Positions 54,078 to 62,573 of a DNA stretch of 64,000 nt are shown here, piece after piece. The notes under the pieces were generated by a model. That model saw nothing but the letters and a program-made list of their open reading frames with translations. It had not been told where the DNA came from and did no database searches. A program made the position numbers and the translations under genes. The stretch is taken from NCBI RefSeq assembly GCF_963931675.1, contig NZ_OZ007039.1, positions 3,075,806 through 3,139,805 on the forward strand, written 5' to 3'. Source of the stretch: an uncultured Alistipes sp. GTDB taxonomy: Bacteria > Bacteroidota > Bacteroidia > Bacteroidales > Rikenellaceae. The stretch's first letter is position 1; each line of letters starts with the position of its first letter.

Positions 54078-54470
54078 ATGAAAATCGCACATCTCGCCCT
54101 CTGGACCCTCCACCTGGAGGAGTTGCGGACATTTTACATCCGTTACTTCGACGGGGTAAGCAACGACAAATACACGAATCCGGCCAAAGGGTTCGAATCC
54201 TATTTCATCCGCTTCGGAGAGGGGTGCGCCCTGGAACTGATGCGGAGGTCGGACATCAGCCGGAAGGCCGAGAGACCCCATACGGGCTATTGCCACATGG
54301 CATTCGAGTGTGCTGGCCGGGAGGAGGTCGACACGAGGACCGAACGCCTGCGGAACGACGGATACCGGATCGTCGGAGAGCCCCGAACAACCGGAGACGG
54401 CTTTTATGAGAGTGTTATTGCAGACCCGGACGGGAATCTAATCGAATTGACTTATGACAATGGACGCTAA
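54078..54470 (+). CDS. VOC-family (glyoxalase/dioxygenase-like) protein
   Basis: 130 aa with two beta-alpha-beta-beta-beta modules: IAHLALWTLHLEELRTFYIRY at the start and YCHMAFECAGREEVD / VIADPDGNLIELTY in the second half. Possible metal ligands are His5, Glu in CALELM, His in YCHMAF and Glu in NLIEL. Substrate unknown. It lies 12 bases after ribBA and overlaps the fmt start by 17 bases. Confidence 0.88.
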   Translation: MKIAHLALWTLHLEELRTFYIRYFDGVSNDKYTNPAKGFESYFIRFGEGCALELMRRSDISRKAERPHTGYCHMAFECAGREEVDTRTERLRNDGYRIVGEPRTTGDGFYESVIADPDGNLIELTYDNGR

Positions 54471-55440
54471 AAAGTTGCGCATCGTCTTCATGGGCACGCC
54501 GGAATTCGCCGTGCCGTCGTTGCGGGCGCTGGTCGCCGGGGGCTACCAGGTCGTCGGGGTCGTCACGGCACCCGACAAACCCGCAGGCCGCGGGCAGCGG
54601 ATGCACGAGAGCGACGTGAAGATCGCCGCCCGGGAGCTGGGGCTTCCGGTCCTGCAGCCCGTGAAGCTCCGCGACCCGGAGTTCATCGAAGCACTGCGGG
54701 CCTGGCAGCCCGACCTGGGGATCGTGATCGCCTTCCGGATGCTGCCCGAGGTGGTCTGGGCCATGCCGCGGCTGGGGACCTTCAATCTCCACGCCTCGCT
54801 GCTGCCCCAGTACCGGGGTGCCGCGCCGATCAACTGGGCGATCATCAACGGCGAGACCGAAACCGGCGTCACGACCTTCCTGCTGAACCACGAAATCGAC
54901 AAGGGGGCCATCATCGGGCAGCTCCGCGTGCCGATCGGCGCGGAGGATACGATCGGCACGATGTACGAACGGCTCATGGAGGTGGGCACCGGGCTGGTCC
55001 TCGATACCGTGGAGCGGATCGCCTCGGGGAGGATCGAGCCGATCGAGCAGCAGGGGATCGACGAGTCGACCTTGCGCCCGGCGCCGAAGATCTTCAAGGA
55101 GGATTGCCGCATCGACTGGAGCTGGCCGGGCAAGCGGATCGTGGATTTCATCCGCGGGCTGTCGCCCTATCCGGCCGCCTGGACGGCGATGTACCGCGAG
55201 GGTTCGGGCGAAGAGGCGCTGACGGCCAAGATCTTCGCGGCGAAGTTCGAGGCGGCAGACCATGCGGGAATCGCCTGCGGCACGGTCGAAAGCGACGGGC
55301 GGAGCTTCATCCGCGTGGCGTGTGCCGACGGTTGGGTCCGGCTCGAAGAGCTGCAGATTGCCGGGAAGAAGCGCCTTGCGGTGCGGGAACTGCTTTTAGG
55401 CTGGCGCGACGTTCTGCAGTATTATTTTGAAAAACAATAA
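54454..55440 (+). CDS. fmt: Methionyl-tRNA formyltransferase
   Basis: 328 aa from the ATG at 54454; the ATG at 54460 is also possible. FMGTPEFAVPSL opens the formyltransferase domain. The catalytic residues are in NLHASLLPQYRGAAPINWAI (N111, H113) and HEIDKGAII (D149). The C-terminal domain (about 215-325) is of the Fmt type. It formylates Met-tRNAi for translation start. It overlaps the VOC gene by 17 bases and closes the run that starts with the ABC permease. Confidence 0.96.
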   Translation: MTMDAKKLRIVFMGTPEFAVPSLRALVAGGYQVVGVVTAPDKPAGRGQRMHESDVKIAARELGLPVLQPVKLRDPEFIEALRAWQPDLGIVIAFRMLPEVVWAMPRLGTFNLHASLLPQYRGAAPINWAIINGETETGVTTFLLNHEIDKGAIIGQLRVPIGAEDTIGTMYERLMEVGTGLVLDTVERIASGRIEPIEQQGIDESTLRPAPKIFKEDCRIDWSWPGKRIVDFIRGLSPYPAAWTAMYREGSGEEALTAKIFAAKFEAADHAGIACGTVESDGRSFIRVACADGWVRLEELQIAGKKRLAVRELLLGWRDVLQYYFEKQ

Positions 55441-55441
55441 A

Positions 55442-55477
55442 AAAACGGTATATTTGTTCAATCACCAAAACCGTTTT
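55442..55477 (+). terminator. Possible terminator after fmt
   Basis: AAAACGGT (55442-55449) and ACCGTTTT (55470-55477) can pair around a 20-base loop, right after the fmt stop. It also marks the start of the AT-rich island. Confidence 0.45.
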
Positions 55478-55960
55478 GCCTATGGATAGATAAAAAGAAG
55501 ATTGTAACCCTTTAAACTTTCTCCGTACCGTCACCGCACGAAAAGCGCCGGTACATACATATAAAAAGCGTTAGCTTTATCTCTTGCTTTTCGAAATCTG
55601 GAAAATCTGAAATTAGCGTAAGTTTTCTATACATAATCCACTTATAATCAATTTATTTATATCTTTACATCTTTGATTAAGAAACAACACAGAAACAAAA
55701 CCATCGATTAAAGCAAATTCAAGCCTTTTCTATTTTCATTAGGTTTCATTCCTTTCACTTGTTTGCACAAGGAGTCCGTGTTCTACAGTGAGCAGTTATT
55801 CTCTCTGCTCCAAGAGCCATTTATTGATGAACATACTTGCAGCCAAAAAAGAAAAACATCCAATCTCTCTTCTGTCTGCGCTTCCTTTTTTTTGTCAGCA
55901 AACTGCTCTTACAATAATAGTCATAGGCATACTGACAAGCAAATATGCCTATCTAAATAT
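55478..55960. other. AT-rich intergenic start of the island, no firm gene
   Basis: No gene is convincing. A weak plus-strand frame (ATG 55827 to TAG 55987) would give a hydrophobic 53-residue peptide whose last codons lie in the palindromic site that follows; it has no recognisable homology. GC content falls sharply from the fmt gene to here. Confidence 0.4.
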
Positions 55961-56010
55961 AGTTTACTTTGGTTTAGCTTATATATAGAGCTAATAAACT
56001 AAAGTAAACT
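55961..56010. repeat. Palindromic site 1 (putative recombination or regulatory site)
   Basis: Left arm AGTTTACTTTGGTTT (55961-55975) and right arm AAACTAAAGTAAACT (55996-56010) are inverted repeats with one mismatch. Between them is another near-palindrome, AGCTTATATATAGAGCT. The 12-base core CTTATATATAGA (55978-55989) recurs in the same orientation in site 2. Confidence 0.75.
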
Positions 56011-56118
56011 GAATTTTCGTAACCGTTATCTGTTTTCAACAGAGTCGCGCCAAACGAAAAAATAGCTGGAGTCAATAAGTTACTTGGCGCAGACATCTCC
56101 TTTCTTCCACTCGTTTGA

Positions 56119-56162
56119 TTTTACTTTAATGAACGTATGTATGAAACGGAAATAAAGTAAAG
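56119..56162. repeat. Related inverted repeat (third TTTACTTTA pair)
   Basis: TTTTACTTTA (56119-56128) and TAAAGTAAAG (56153-56162) face each other over 24 bases. The arm is the same TTTACTTTA word as in the two larger palindromes, but the core is different. Confidence 0.6.
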
Positions 56163-56163
56163 C

Positions 56164-56374
56164 TCATATTTCTCTTTTCGCTGTAATCAGAGTCCTGGCG
56201 TAATTAACACTTCTATACCATACATGAACAACTGAAAATCCTTGTGTCTCCGGTTTGATTTCTGGTGGTACAACTTGAAAGACAACCGCTTGCAGCAACA
56301 CAGGCGGCTGTTCCGTTTTCGGCGGGTACACAATTTCGACACAAATACGGGGTTTTTCCTGCTCCGGCTATTGA
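56164..56374 (-). pseudogene. Possible relic of a protein-coding gene
   Basis: On the minus strand a frame without a start reads EQEKPRICVEIVYPPK, then TEQPPVLLQAVVFQVVPPEI and ends VNYARTLITAKREI at TGA 56164-56166. A TAG lies just upstream. The composition is protein-like, but I do not recognise it. It sits just downstream of the HNH-like gene. It may be a decayed piece of a conjugative or mobilisable element. Confidence 0.35.
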
Positions 56375-56403
56375 ATAGAATGGCCGCAACTATCACCAGC
56401 GTA

Positions 56404-57720
56404 TCATTGCCCACCTATTTCTTTTTCACCGTTTCCTTTATCTATTATAAAATAATCTCTACCCAATTTACACCTGTCGTCCATCGTGAATTTCACATCC
56501 ACAACAGTATGGGCTGGTTTTGAGGAAGATAACTGCATTGGTTGCATATCAAGCACAGGGAACCAAGAACGAAGGATATCCAAAAAGAATTGATATCTTG
56601 CCTTGGTAGTAAAACTATATCTGTCCTGCGAAGAAAATGGAACAATAAACATATAGCGCACATTGGCTATATTAAGTGAAGCCCAACAATATGGATACCT
56701 GTAGTCTTGCTCCTTACGGATACATAAAGAGAACAAAGGAGTTGTATAATCCACGGAACAGGATGCAACCATAGGCAACCTCCGATAATTCGCAGGTGCA
56801 TTGATCCAATCTATTGTTTTCTGGAAAAAGCCGATTTGATTTTGGGGCAGGCAGCTCACCGCATATTTACAGAAACATTTATATACATTTTGCGGAATGT
56901 ACTTTAGGGATGACGTATCCAAAGGCGGCAGATTCTGAATGCCTGTTCTGATATCTCCATTCTCGATATGCAGATCCTTTAATTGCATCATAAATGTCCC
57001 CTGAGAATTATATTGGCGACTTGAACGATCCAGCCAAAACTTAAAATTCTCGCCACATGTTTTTCGTATTCCCTTTTTTCCTGAAATACCGCACAAAGAA
57101 AGCAGGAAAGAGTGCATATTCACGACATCGGGTTCAATAGTCCGGCTAAAATATTCGTTGCATTCATCACATTCTTCATGGCAAACAAGGCTTTTATACC
57201 CCAAGGACTCAGATATGGCATGGGATTTATGAGTAAATGAGGTTAACGGAGCAGAGCGATGGCAGAAACGGCATACTCTTTTCGATTTGTCAGCTTCTCC
57301 GATGTATTGCATTCGACCTTGCCCATTGAATATACACACCGAATAGTTGGATGAAAACTGTTCCATCCTTTCTGCATAAGGCTGAATAAAATTTTCTTTC
57401 CCGTTGAACTCATATACGACTCCTTTCAAGCGATATAATATGATTTGGTCTGTTTGATAATCCCTTCCGACAATAACGATAAACTTTGAATTGACGGGGA
57501 TGTTGTTTAGTTCATATCTTATCGTCTCGGGAAAGCCATTTTTTCCTAATATATCCAACTGTTTCAAACGGGATCTAAATTCCTCATCCGCTATTTGGAC
57601 CGGCAATATCGCACCGGTTTTGTCTATCTTAAATATCGAAGAAACAAGCCGACACATACGAAGCGTATGAGCCTCCAAATATATAGCACAATCTCTTAAT
57701 GAAACAATTGTAATTTTCAT
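56404..57720 (-). CDS. HNH-nuclease-like protein (HNH_5 type zinc finger)
   Basis: 438 aa, AT-rich. Residues 150-192 hold an HNH-type treble-clef: CRFC (C150, C153), SFTHKSHAIS with His167, then ECDECNEYF (C184, C187). This matches the HNH_5-like nucleases where the CxxC pairs bind zinc and the His is catalytic. The N-terminal 145 residues and the C-terminal 240 residues are of unknown fold. Single HNH proteins of this size on mobile elements are often defence nucleases, but no partner methylase or ATPase is adjacent. It lies between two palindromic sites. Confidence 0.65.
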   Translation of the reverse strand: MKITIVSLRDCAIYLEAHTLRMCRLVSSIFKIDKTGAILPVQIADEEFRSRLKQLDILGKNGFPETIRYELNNIPVNSKFIVIVGRDYQTDQIILYRLKGVVYEFNGKENFIQPYAERMEQFSSNYSVCIFNGQGRMQYIGEADKSKRVCRFCHRSAPLTSFTHKSHAISESLGYKSLVCHEECDECNEYFSRTIEPDVVNMHSFLLSLCGISGKKGIRKTCGENFKFWLDRSSRQYNSQGTFMMQLKDLHIENGDIRTGIQNLPPLDTSSLKYIPQNVYKCFCKYAVSCLPQNQIGFFQKTIDWINAPANYRRLPMVASCSVDYTTPLFSLCIRKEQDYRYPYCWASLNIANVRYMFIVPFSSQDRYSFTTKARYQFFLDILRSWFPVLDMQPMQLSSSKPAHTVVDVKFTMDDRCKLGRDYFIIDKGNGEKEIGGQ

Positions 57721-58269
57721 CCTTTACGTTCTGAAAACATCAATAAAAATACACAAATTTATAATCATTTCAGATGTATCGTACTAAACTGTATCAACTT
57801 TTACCAAGTGTAAAACTCTCATCATAACCAGAAAACATCTGCCATTCGCAAAATAAGCACAAGTTTATCCGTTATACACTGAATCCATTTCGGGGTAGCC
57901 TAATACCCCGTCAGCCGTTCGTCGGCGGGAGGAATGCCACACAATCTGCAAGCAGGGGCGATCTCGTTGTCCAATGCCGGACTGATTATTTAGTGGCAAA
58001 CAGGTTGGTATGGTTAGACATAGTATTGCCATCGAAATTTCTCCAGCGACACGCACAGCAGTCAAGCGACAAGAGGGAGAAAGAAGATGTAAAACGAAAC
58101 AATTATATCCGAATCAAACAACCTATCCCCGCAGCCTATTCAGAGATATTTTTCATTGGCGGGAGGTCAATCCTATCGACGACTTGTCCCTTTTATACAG
58201 GATGCCCAAAGCCCGTATTTGACTCAAACTTTCACCACCGATTTTCTTTCAGTTGTTTATCTGGAAACG
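57721..58269. other. AT-rich intergenic stretch in the island, no firm gene
   Basis: About 550 bases with no confident coding sequence. A 70-codon plus-strand frame at 58010-58222 has no recognisable motif. Possibly decayed mobile-element sequence and the promoter region of the HNH-like gene. Confidence 0.4.
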
Positions 58270-58315
58270 GTTTACTTTAGTTTTTCTCCCTTATATATAG
58301 ATACTAAAGTAAACT
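58270..58315. repeat. Palindromic site 2 (putative recombination or regulatory site)
   Basis: Left arm GTTTACTTTAGTTT (58270-58283), right arm ACTAAAGTAAAC (58303-58314), core CTTATATATAGA (58290-58301) identical to site 1 and in the same orientation. It lies 43 bases beyond the 3' end of the recombinase gene, where an attachment site would be expected. Confidence 0.75.
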
Positions 58316-58357
58316 AAAATATATATGACCGCTTCGGTACAAAGAACAATCCATGTT

Positions 58358-59491
58358 TCAGTCGAACAACCCGTTCACCAGATTGACTGCATCGTCCTTT
58401 TTCTGATTGATGATTTTGGCGTATACCTGTGTCATCTTCACGTCGGCATGACCGAGCAACTTCGAGGTTGTATAGAGGTCAGCGCCAAGCGTCAGCATCA
58501 TCGTCGCAAACGTGTGACGGGCGGTATGAAATGAGAAACGTTTGTCTATGCCGGCCGCTTTCGCCCATGGTTTGAGCAGCAGGTTTATCATCGTTGGACT
58601 CGGTAAGTCGAAGACGTGGTCTTCCGCCATCTTGTCTCCTCGCTCCGGCATCCACTTTAACGCTTCTGGTGAAAGCGGCAAATAAATCGGCTCTTTGGTT
58701 TTCTGCATGGACACAGCAAGGCGATATTGACCTCTATCCACAAAAACATCTTTCCATCTCAAACCGATAATGTCGCTTATTCGCAATCCACAGAAGCAAG
58801 AGAACAAATAAGCCTGTTTTACGGCCTTATTCTTCATCGGAGTAGCAATCAGTGCCCGGACCTCTTCAATGGTCATATACGAGCGTTTGCTCTCCGGCAA
58901 GCGTATCTTATCCGAGTTGTTGATCTTCGTAAACGGGTTGGACTTGATAATATCCGCACGAACGGCGGCATTCAAAGCTCCGTTCAGAATACGGTAATAA
59001 GTGTGAAGCGTAAAGTTTGACACCCGTTTTCCTTTGGGGCGATACTCCGTCTGCAGATAGTCGATATACTCTTGGCAGAATGCCTTGTCAATCTGATCCA
59101 TTGTCATGCGTTCACCCGCATAATCCTTCAGTATGCGGATAGTTACCATTATTTGGTTCCCGTCCTTTTTACCACGCTTCGCCTGATTCTCTTTGTAGGT
59201 CTTCATCCAGTCTAAAAGAAAAACCTTTTCCCTGTGTTCGATTCCGGCCTCGCCATTGGTAAGTTGGATTATGCGCTTCGATTTGATGGCATTGGCGGCA
59301 TTCATGGTCGCCTGATTCTGCAGACGGGCATTGTTGTCCGTTTCCGGAATGAGGTACAACTTAAGATATTCGTATGTTCGTTTGCCGAAACGGTATATAT
59401 CAAGATACAGACTTTGGCTTCCATCTGCCAGCTTCTTTGTCCGAAGGCGGACAGGCTCTTTTACTTTTGTAGGCTTCTTTATTCGTGGCAT
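58358..59491 (-). CDS. Tyrosine recombinase / integrase, complete
   Basis: 377 aa from the ATG at 59489-59491 (MPRIKKPTKVKEPVRLRTKK); the frame is open further upstream but overlaps the promoter (minus-strand TATCTTTG at 59522-59529). N-terminal Arm-DNA-binding domain (about 15-95), core-binding domain (90-185), catalytic domain (205-377). All active-site residues are seen: R237 (FCGLRISD), K264, H322 and R325 (FHTARHTF), H348 (LLGHAD) and Y357 (TQVYAKI). It should be active and probably moves the AT-rich island or acts on the nearby palindromes. Confidence 0.93.
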   Translation of the reverse strand: MPRIKKPTKVKEPVRLRTKKLADGSQSLYLDIYRFGKRTYEYLKLYLIPETDNNARLQNQATMNAANAIKSKRIIQLTNGEAGIEHREKVFLLDWMKTYKENQAKRGKKDGNQIMVTIRILKDYAGERMTMDQIDKAFCQEYIDYLQTEYRPKGKRVSNFTLHTYYRILNGALNAAVRADIIKSNPFTKINNSDKIRLPESKRSYMTIEEVRALIATPMKNKAVKQAYLFSCFCGLRISDIIGLRWKDVFVDRGQYRLAVSMQKTKEPIYLPLSPEALKWMPERGDKMAEDHVFDLPSPTMINLLLKPWAKAAGIDKRFSFHTARHTFATMMLTLGADLYTTSKLLGHADVKMTQVYAKIINQKKDDAVNLVNGLFD

Positions 59492-59521
59492 ATCAATCCC
59501 TTCATAATTTTGTTTCTGTTG

Positions 59522-59529
59522 CAAAGATA
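59522..59529 (-). promoter_or_regulatory. -7 element of the integrase gene
   Basis: Minus-strand TATCTTTG, 31 bases before the ATG. A TTTG lies 23 bases further upstream (plus-strand CAAA at 59553-59556), a slightly long spacing. Confidence 0.5.
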
Positions 59530-59724
59530 TGATAAAGGTCGATATTGAGAAACAAACGAGGAACAAAATTGTACCGAAAAAGAACCAATCAACTGAAAAG
59601 AATGAAAACAACTGAAACCATCAAACGCCCTGCAAAGTATTGTAAATAAGCTATTTTATTTGCACTTGTTTGGCTTTTGTTTTCATTTTATGGCTTTGCT
59701 TTATAAATCTGAAAAATTTCACAA

Positions 59725-59787
59725 GCTGCCAGGAGTAAGGCGTAAACGCTCACGTTTCTACGTGGGCTTTACTCTTTATTTGGCAGC
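59725..59787 (+). ncRNA. Long structured hairpin upstream of the DUF6140-like gene
   Basis: Three nested stems: GCTGCCA/TGGCAGC (59725-59731 with 59781-59787), GAGTAAGGC/GCTTTACTC (59733-59741 with 59766-59774, one mismatch), and CACGT/ACGTG (59751-59755 with 59760-59764) around TTCT. Strand is assumed from the gene that follows about 100 bases on. It may be an RNA element or a DNA cruciform. No known riboswitch class recognised. Confidence 0.4.
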
Positions 59788-59885
59788 ACAGGTATTCCAG
59801 AACCTCGAAAAGCAGATAAAAGTTTTGTCCCACGTTTTTTATATGCCATTTCTCAATTTTAATTCTAATTCTAATTTTGATTATT

Positions 59886-60092
59886 ATGGCAACCTGGAAT
59901 ATTAAAACAGCAGTCGACATTCTTTTAAAGAATGGCCAAAAGATCTCAAAAGGAACAAGTGTCAAAGTCATTGGAGATCATACCAATCCTATGTTTTCTA
60001 AGGGTGGAAGAGAAGCAGTCCAAAATGCTTTTAAAAGCCAATACGGGGTCGATGTTCCATCATACAAGATTAATCGAGGAAACATGAAATAA
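59886..60092 (+). CDS. Small DUF6140-like protein, 68 aa
   Basis: MATWNIKTAVDILLKNG at the start, then KISKGTSVKVIGDHTNP and REAVQNAFKSQYGVDVPSYK. The KGxSVxV segment and the AFxxxYGVD segment resemble the DUF6140 family of small Bacteroidales proteins of unknown function. It has no signal peptide. AT-rich like the rest of the island. It is preceded by AATTCTAATTCTAATTTT short repeats (about 59855-59878) and the long hairpin, and followed by a strong terminator. Confidence 0.65.
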   Translation: MATWNIKTAVDILLKNGQKISKGTSVKVIGDHTNPMFSKGGREAVQNAFKSQYGVDVPSYKINRGNMK

Positions 60093-60099
60093 CTATAAA

Positions 60100-60131
60100 G
60101 AGAAGGCGATCGGATTTCCGACCGCCTTCTC
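60100..60131. terminator. Terminator between the small gene and the oxidoreductase operon
   Basis: GAGAAGGCG-A-TCGGA, loop TT, TCCGA-C-CGCCTTCTC: 14 base pairs with one internal mismatch. Placed between two convergent genes, it can serve both. Confidence 0.75.
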
Positions 60132-60151
60132 GCTATTTTCCACCTGGCAGA

Positions 60152-60697
60152 TTACCGGATCTTGTGAATGATCTCGCCGCCGTGGCGGATTGCCTCCTCG
60201 TTCTGCGGAAGCATCTTCCATGCCCGCTCCGGTAGCGACTTCTTCAACCCGACCATCACGTTCTCCATCTCAACCACCGGGCAGACCTTCAGGTAACCGC
60301 CCAGGATCATCGTGTTGAACATCTTCGCCTGGCCCAGCTTCGCACACTCCGCCGTCGCGTCGATCGCATAGACCGAAATGTCCGTGCGGACCGGATGGCG
60401 CGTAATGCCGTTCGTGTCGTAGATCAGCACGCCGCCCGGCTTGACCATCGGCTCGAACTTCTCCATCGACTGCTGGTTCAGGATGATTGCCGTGTCGAAC
60501 TCGTGCGCAATGGGCGACGAAATCTTCCGATCCGAAAGGATCACCGTCACGTTCGCCGTGCCGCCGCGCATCTCCGGACCGTAGGAGGGCATCCACGTCA
60601 CCTCGAAGTCCTGCATCACGCCCGAATAGGCCAGAATCTTGCCCATCGAGAGGACGCCCTGTCCTCCGAATCCTGCTATGATCAATGTCTCTTTCAT
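60152..60697 (-). CDS. 2-oxoacid:ferredoxin oxidoreductase, gamma subunit
   Basis: 181 aa. The N-terminal GFGGQGVLSMGKILAYSG is the POR gamma signature, followed by MPSYGPEMRGGTANVTVILSD. It is the fourth and last gene of a minus-strand operon (ferredoxin, alpha, beta, gamma). Gap to the beta gene is four bases. The complex oxidises a 2-oxoacid with CoA to acyl-CoA and CO2 and reduces ferredoxin. Confidence 0.93.
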   Translation of the reverse strand: MKETLIIAGFGGQGVLSMGKILAYSGVMQDFEVTWMPSYGPEMRGGTANVTVILSDRKISSPIAHEFDTAIILNQQSMEKFEPMVKPGGVLIYDTNGITRHPVRTDISVYAIDATAECAKLGQAKMFNTMILGGYLKVCPVVEMENVMVGLKKSLPERAWKMLPQNEEAIRHGGEIIHKIR

Positions 60698-60701
60698 CGC
60701 T

Positions 60702-61469
60702 TTACTCCTTTTTTACGTCCTTGATATCGCCCAGCGGATAGTAGGGCAGCATGTTCTCCTCCAGCCAGCGGTTCGACGCCACGGGCGAGAGCTTCCAGCC
60801 GCTGTTGCAGGTCGACACGACCTCCACCAGCGAGAAGCCGTTCCCGGCCATCGCGTTCTCGAACGCCTTGCGGATCGCACGCTTGCATTTGCGCACGTTC
60901 GCCGCCGTGTGGACGCTCTGCCGCGTGATGTAGGTCGCACCGTCCAGATGCGCCATCATCTCGGCAATCTTGTACGGATAGCCGTTCAGCCGCGGGTCGC
61001 GGCCGTAGGGCGTCGTCGAGGTCTTCATCCCGAGCAGCGTCGTCGGGGCCATCTGGCCGCCCGTCATGCCGTAGATCGCGTTGTTGATGTAGATCGCCAC
61101 GACGTTCTCGCCGCGCGCCGCCGCATGGATCGACTCCGCCGTACCGATGGCCGACAGGTCGCCGTCGCCCTGGTACGTGAAGACCATGTTCCCCGGCCAG
61201 AGGCGTTTCACCGCCGAAGCGATGGCCAGGGCGCGTCCGTGCGCCGCCTCGATCCAGTCGATGTCGATGTAGTTGTAGGCGAAGACCGAGCAGCCTACGG
61301 GCGAAATGCCCACGGTGCGGTCTTCGAGTCCCATCTCCTCGATGACCTCGGCGATGAGTTTGTGCACCGTACCGTGGCTGCAACCCGGGCAGTAGTGCAT
61401 GACGTTATCGGTGATGAGTTTCGGTTTCGCGTAAACCAGATTCTCCTGTTTGATTTCAACCTCTGCCAT
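60702..61469 (-). CDS. 2-oxoacid:ferredoxin oxidoreductase, beta subunit (TPP-binding)
   Basis: 255 aa. The TPP and Mg2+ motif is visible as GDGDLSAIG ... INNAIYGMTGGQM, and HYCPGCSHGTVHKLIAEV near the N-terminus is the usual family start. Length and motifs fit Kor/Vor beta subunits. Lies six bases after the alpha gene and four before the gamma gene. Confidence 0.94.
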   Translation of the reverse strand: MAEVEIKQENLVYAKPKLITDNVMHYCPGCSHGTVHKLIAEVIEEMGLEDRTVGISPVGCSVFAYNYIDIDWIEAAHGRALAIASAVKRLWPGNMVFTYQGDGDLSAIGTAESIHAAARGENVVAIYINNAIYGMTGGQMAPTTLLGMKTSTTPYGRDPRLNGYPYKIAEMMAHLDGATYITRQSVHTAANVRKCKRAIRKAFENAMAGNGFSLVEVVSTCNSGWKLSPVASNRWLEENMLPYYPLGDIKDVKKE

Positions 61470-61475
61470 CGTAGT

Positions 61476-62570
61476 CTACTTTTTAATCAGTTTTTCCTTC
61501 AGGGCGTCGAGCACCTCGTCGGGATTGAACAACATGCCGCCCTGACGTCCGTAATGCTCCACGGGGGCCTTGCCGTTGACGGCCAGGCGCACATCCTCGA
61601 CCATCTGCCCGGCATTCAGCTCCGCCGAAAGGAAGCCCTTCACGCCGCGGGCCGCCAGCTCGGCGATCTGCTTCGTGGGGAACGGGTAGAGCGTGATCGG
61701 CCGCAGCAGGCCCACCTTCAGCCCTTCGGCACGCGCCATCTCGACCGTTGCCGAGCAGATCCGCGCCGACGACCCGAAGGCCACGATCACATACTCCGCA
61801 TCGTCGCACTCGACGGCCTCGTAACGCACCTCGTGCTCCTCCATCGCCTTATACTTCTCCTGCAGGCGCAGGTTGATGACCTCCATCTTCTCGGACTGCA
61901 GCTCCAGCGACGTGACGATATTGCGCTCACGGTCGGCGGTTTTCCCGAAGGTCGCCCACGTGCGGCATTCGGCCTTGATCTCCTCGTCGCTCTTGCGCGG
62001 GCGCTGCGGGGCCAGGACGACCTTCTCCATCATCTGACCGATGGCACCGTCGGCGAGGATCATCGCCGGATTGCGGTACTTGAAGGCCAGGTCGAAGGCC
62101 AGGGCCACGTGGTCGTGCATCTCCTGCACGGAGTTCGGCGCCAGGACGATCAGGTGGTAGTCACCGTGTCCGCCGCCCTTCACGGCCTGGAAATAGTCGC
62201 CCTGCGAGGGCTGGATCGTGCCCAGACCCGGGCCGCCGCGCTGGCAGTTGACCACCAGGCAGGGGAGCTCCGCACCGGCCAGGTAGCTCAGGCCCTCGGC
62301 CATGAGCGAGATGCCGGGGCTCGACGACGAGGTCATGACCCGCTTGCCGGTTGCGGCGGCGCCGTAGACCATGTTGATCGACGAAACTTCCGATTCGGCC
62401 TGCAGGACCACCATGCCGGTCGTCTCCCAGGGTTTGAGTTCCATGAGGGTCTCCATGACCTCCGACTGCGGGGTGATGGGGTAGCCGAAATATCCGTCGC
62501 AACCGTAGCGAATCGCCGCATGGGCGATCACCTCGTTGCCTTTCATCAGTTTTACTTCCTTCTCTGCCAT
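61476..62570 (-). CDS. vorB: 2-oxoacid:ferredoxin oxidoreductase, alpha subunit (VorB/KorA type)
   Basis: 364 aa. MKGNEVIAHAAIRYGCDGYFGYPITPQSE-type start, domain I with SSSPGISLMAEGLSYLAGAELP, domain II at about 230-360 with VAFGSSARICSA. It is the short alpha subunit that pairs with separate beta, gamma and ferredoxin chains. The substrate may be 2-oxoisovalerate (Vor) or 2-oxoglutarate (Kor); sequence alone does not settle it. Three bases follow the ferredoxin gene. Confidence 0.9.
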   Translation of the reverse strand: MAEKEVKLMKGNEVIAHAAIRYGCDGYFGYPITPQSEVMETLMELKPWETTGMVVLQAESEVSSINMVYGAAATGKRVMTSSSSPGISLMAEGLSYLAGAELPCLVVNCQRGGPGLGTIQPSQGDYFQAVKGGGHGDYHLIVLAPNSVQEMHDHVALAFDLAFKYRNPAMILADGAIGQMMEKVVLAPQRPRKSDEEIKAECRTWATFGKTADRERNIVTSLELQSEKMEVINLRLQEKYKAMEEHEVRYEAVECDDAEYVIVAFGSSARICSATVEMARAEGLKVGLLRPITLYPFPTKQIAELAARGVKGFLSAELNAGQMVEDVRLAVNGKAPVEHYGRQGGMLFNPDEVLDALKEKLIKK

Positions 62571-62573
62571 CGC

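Noticed and set aside
55827..55989. Small hydrophobic ORF ending inside palindromic site 1
   Set aside because: No recognisable family, AT-rich sequence gives hydrophobic codons by chance, and no promoter or conserved start is evident. Kept only as a note.
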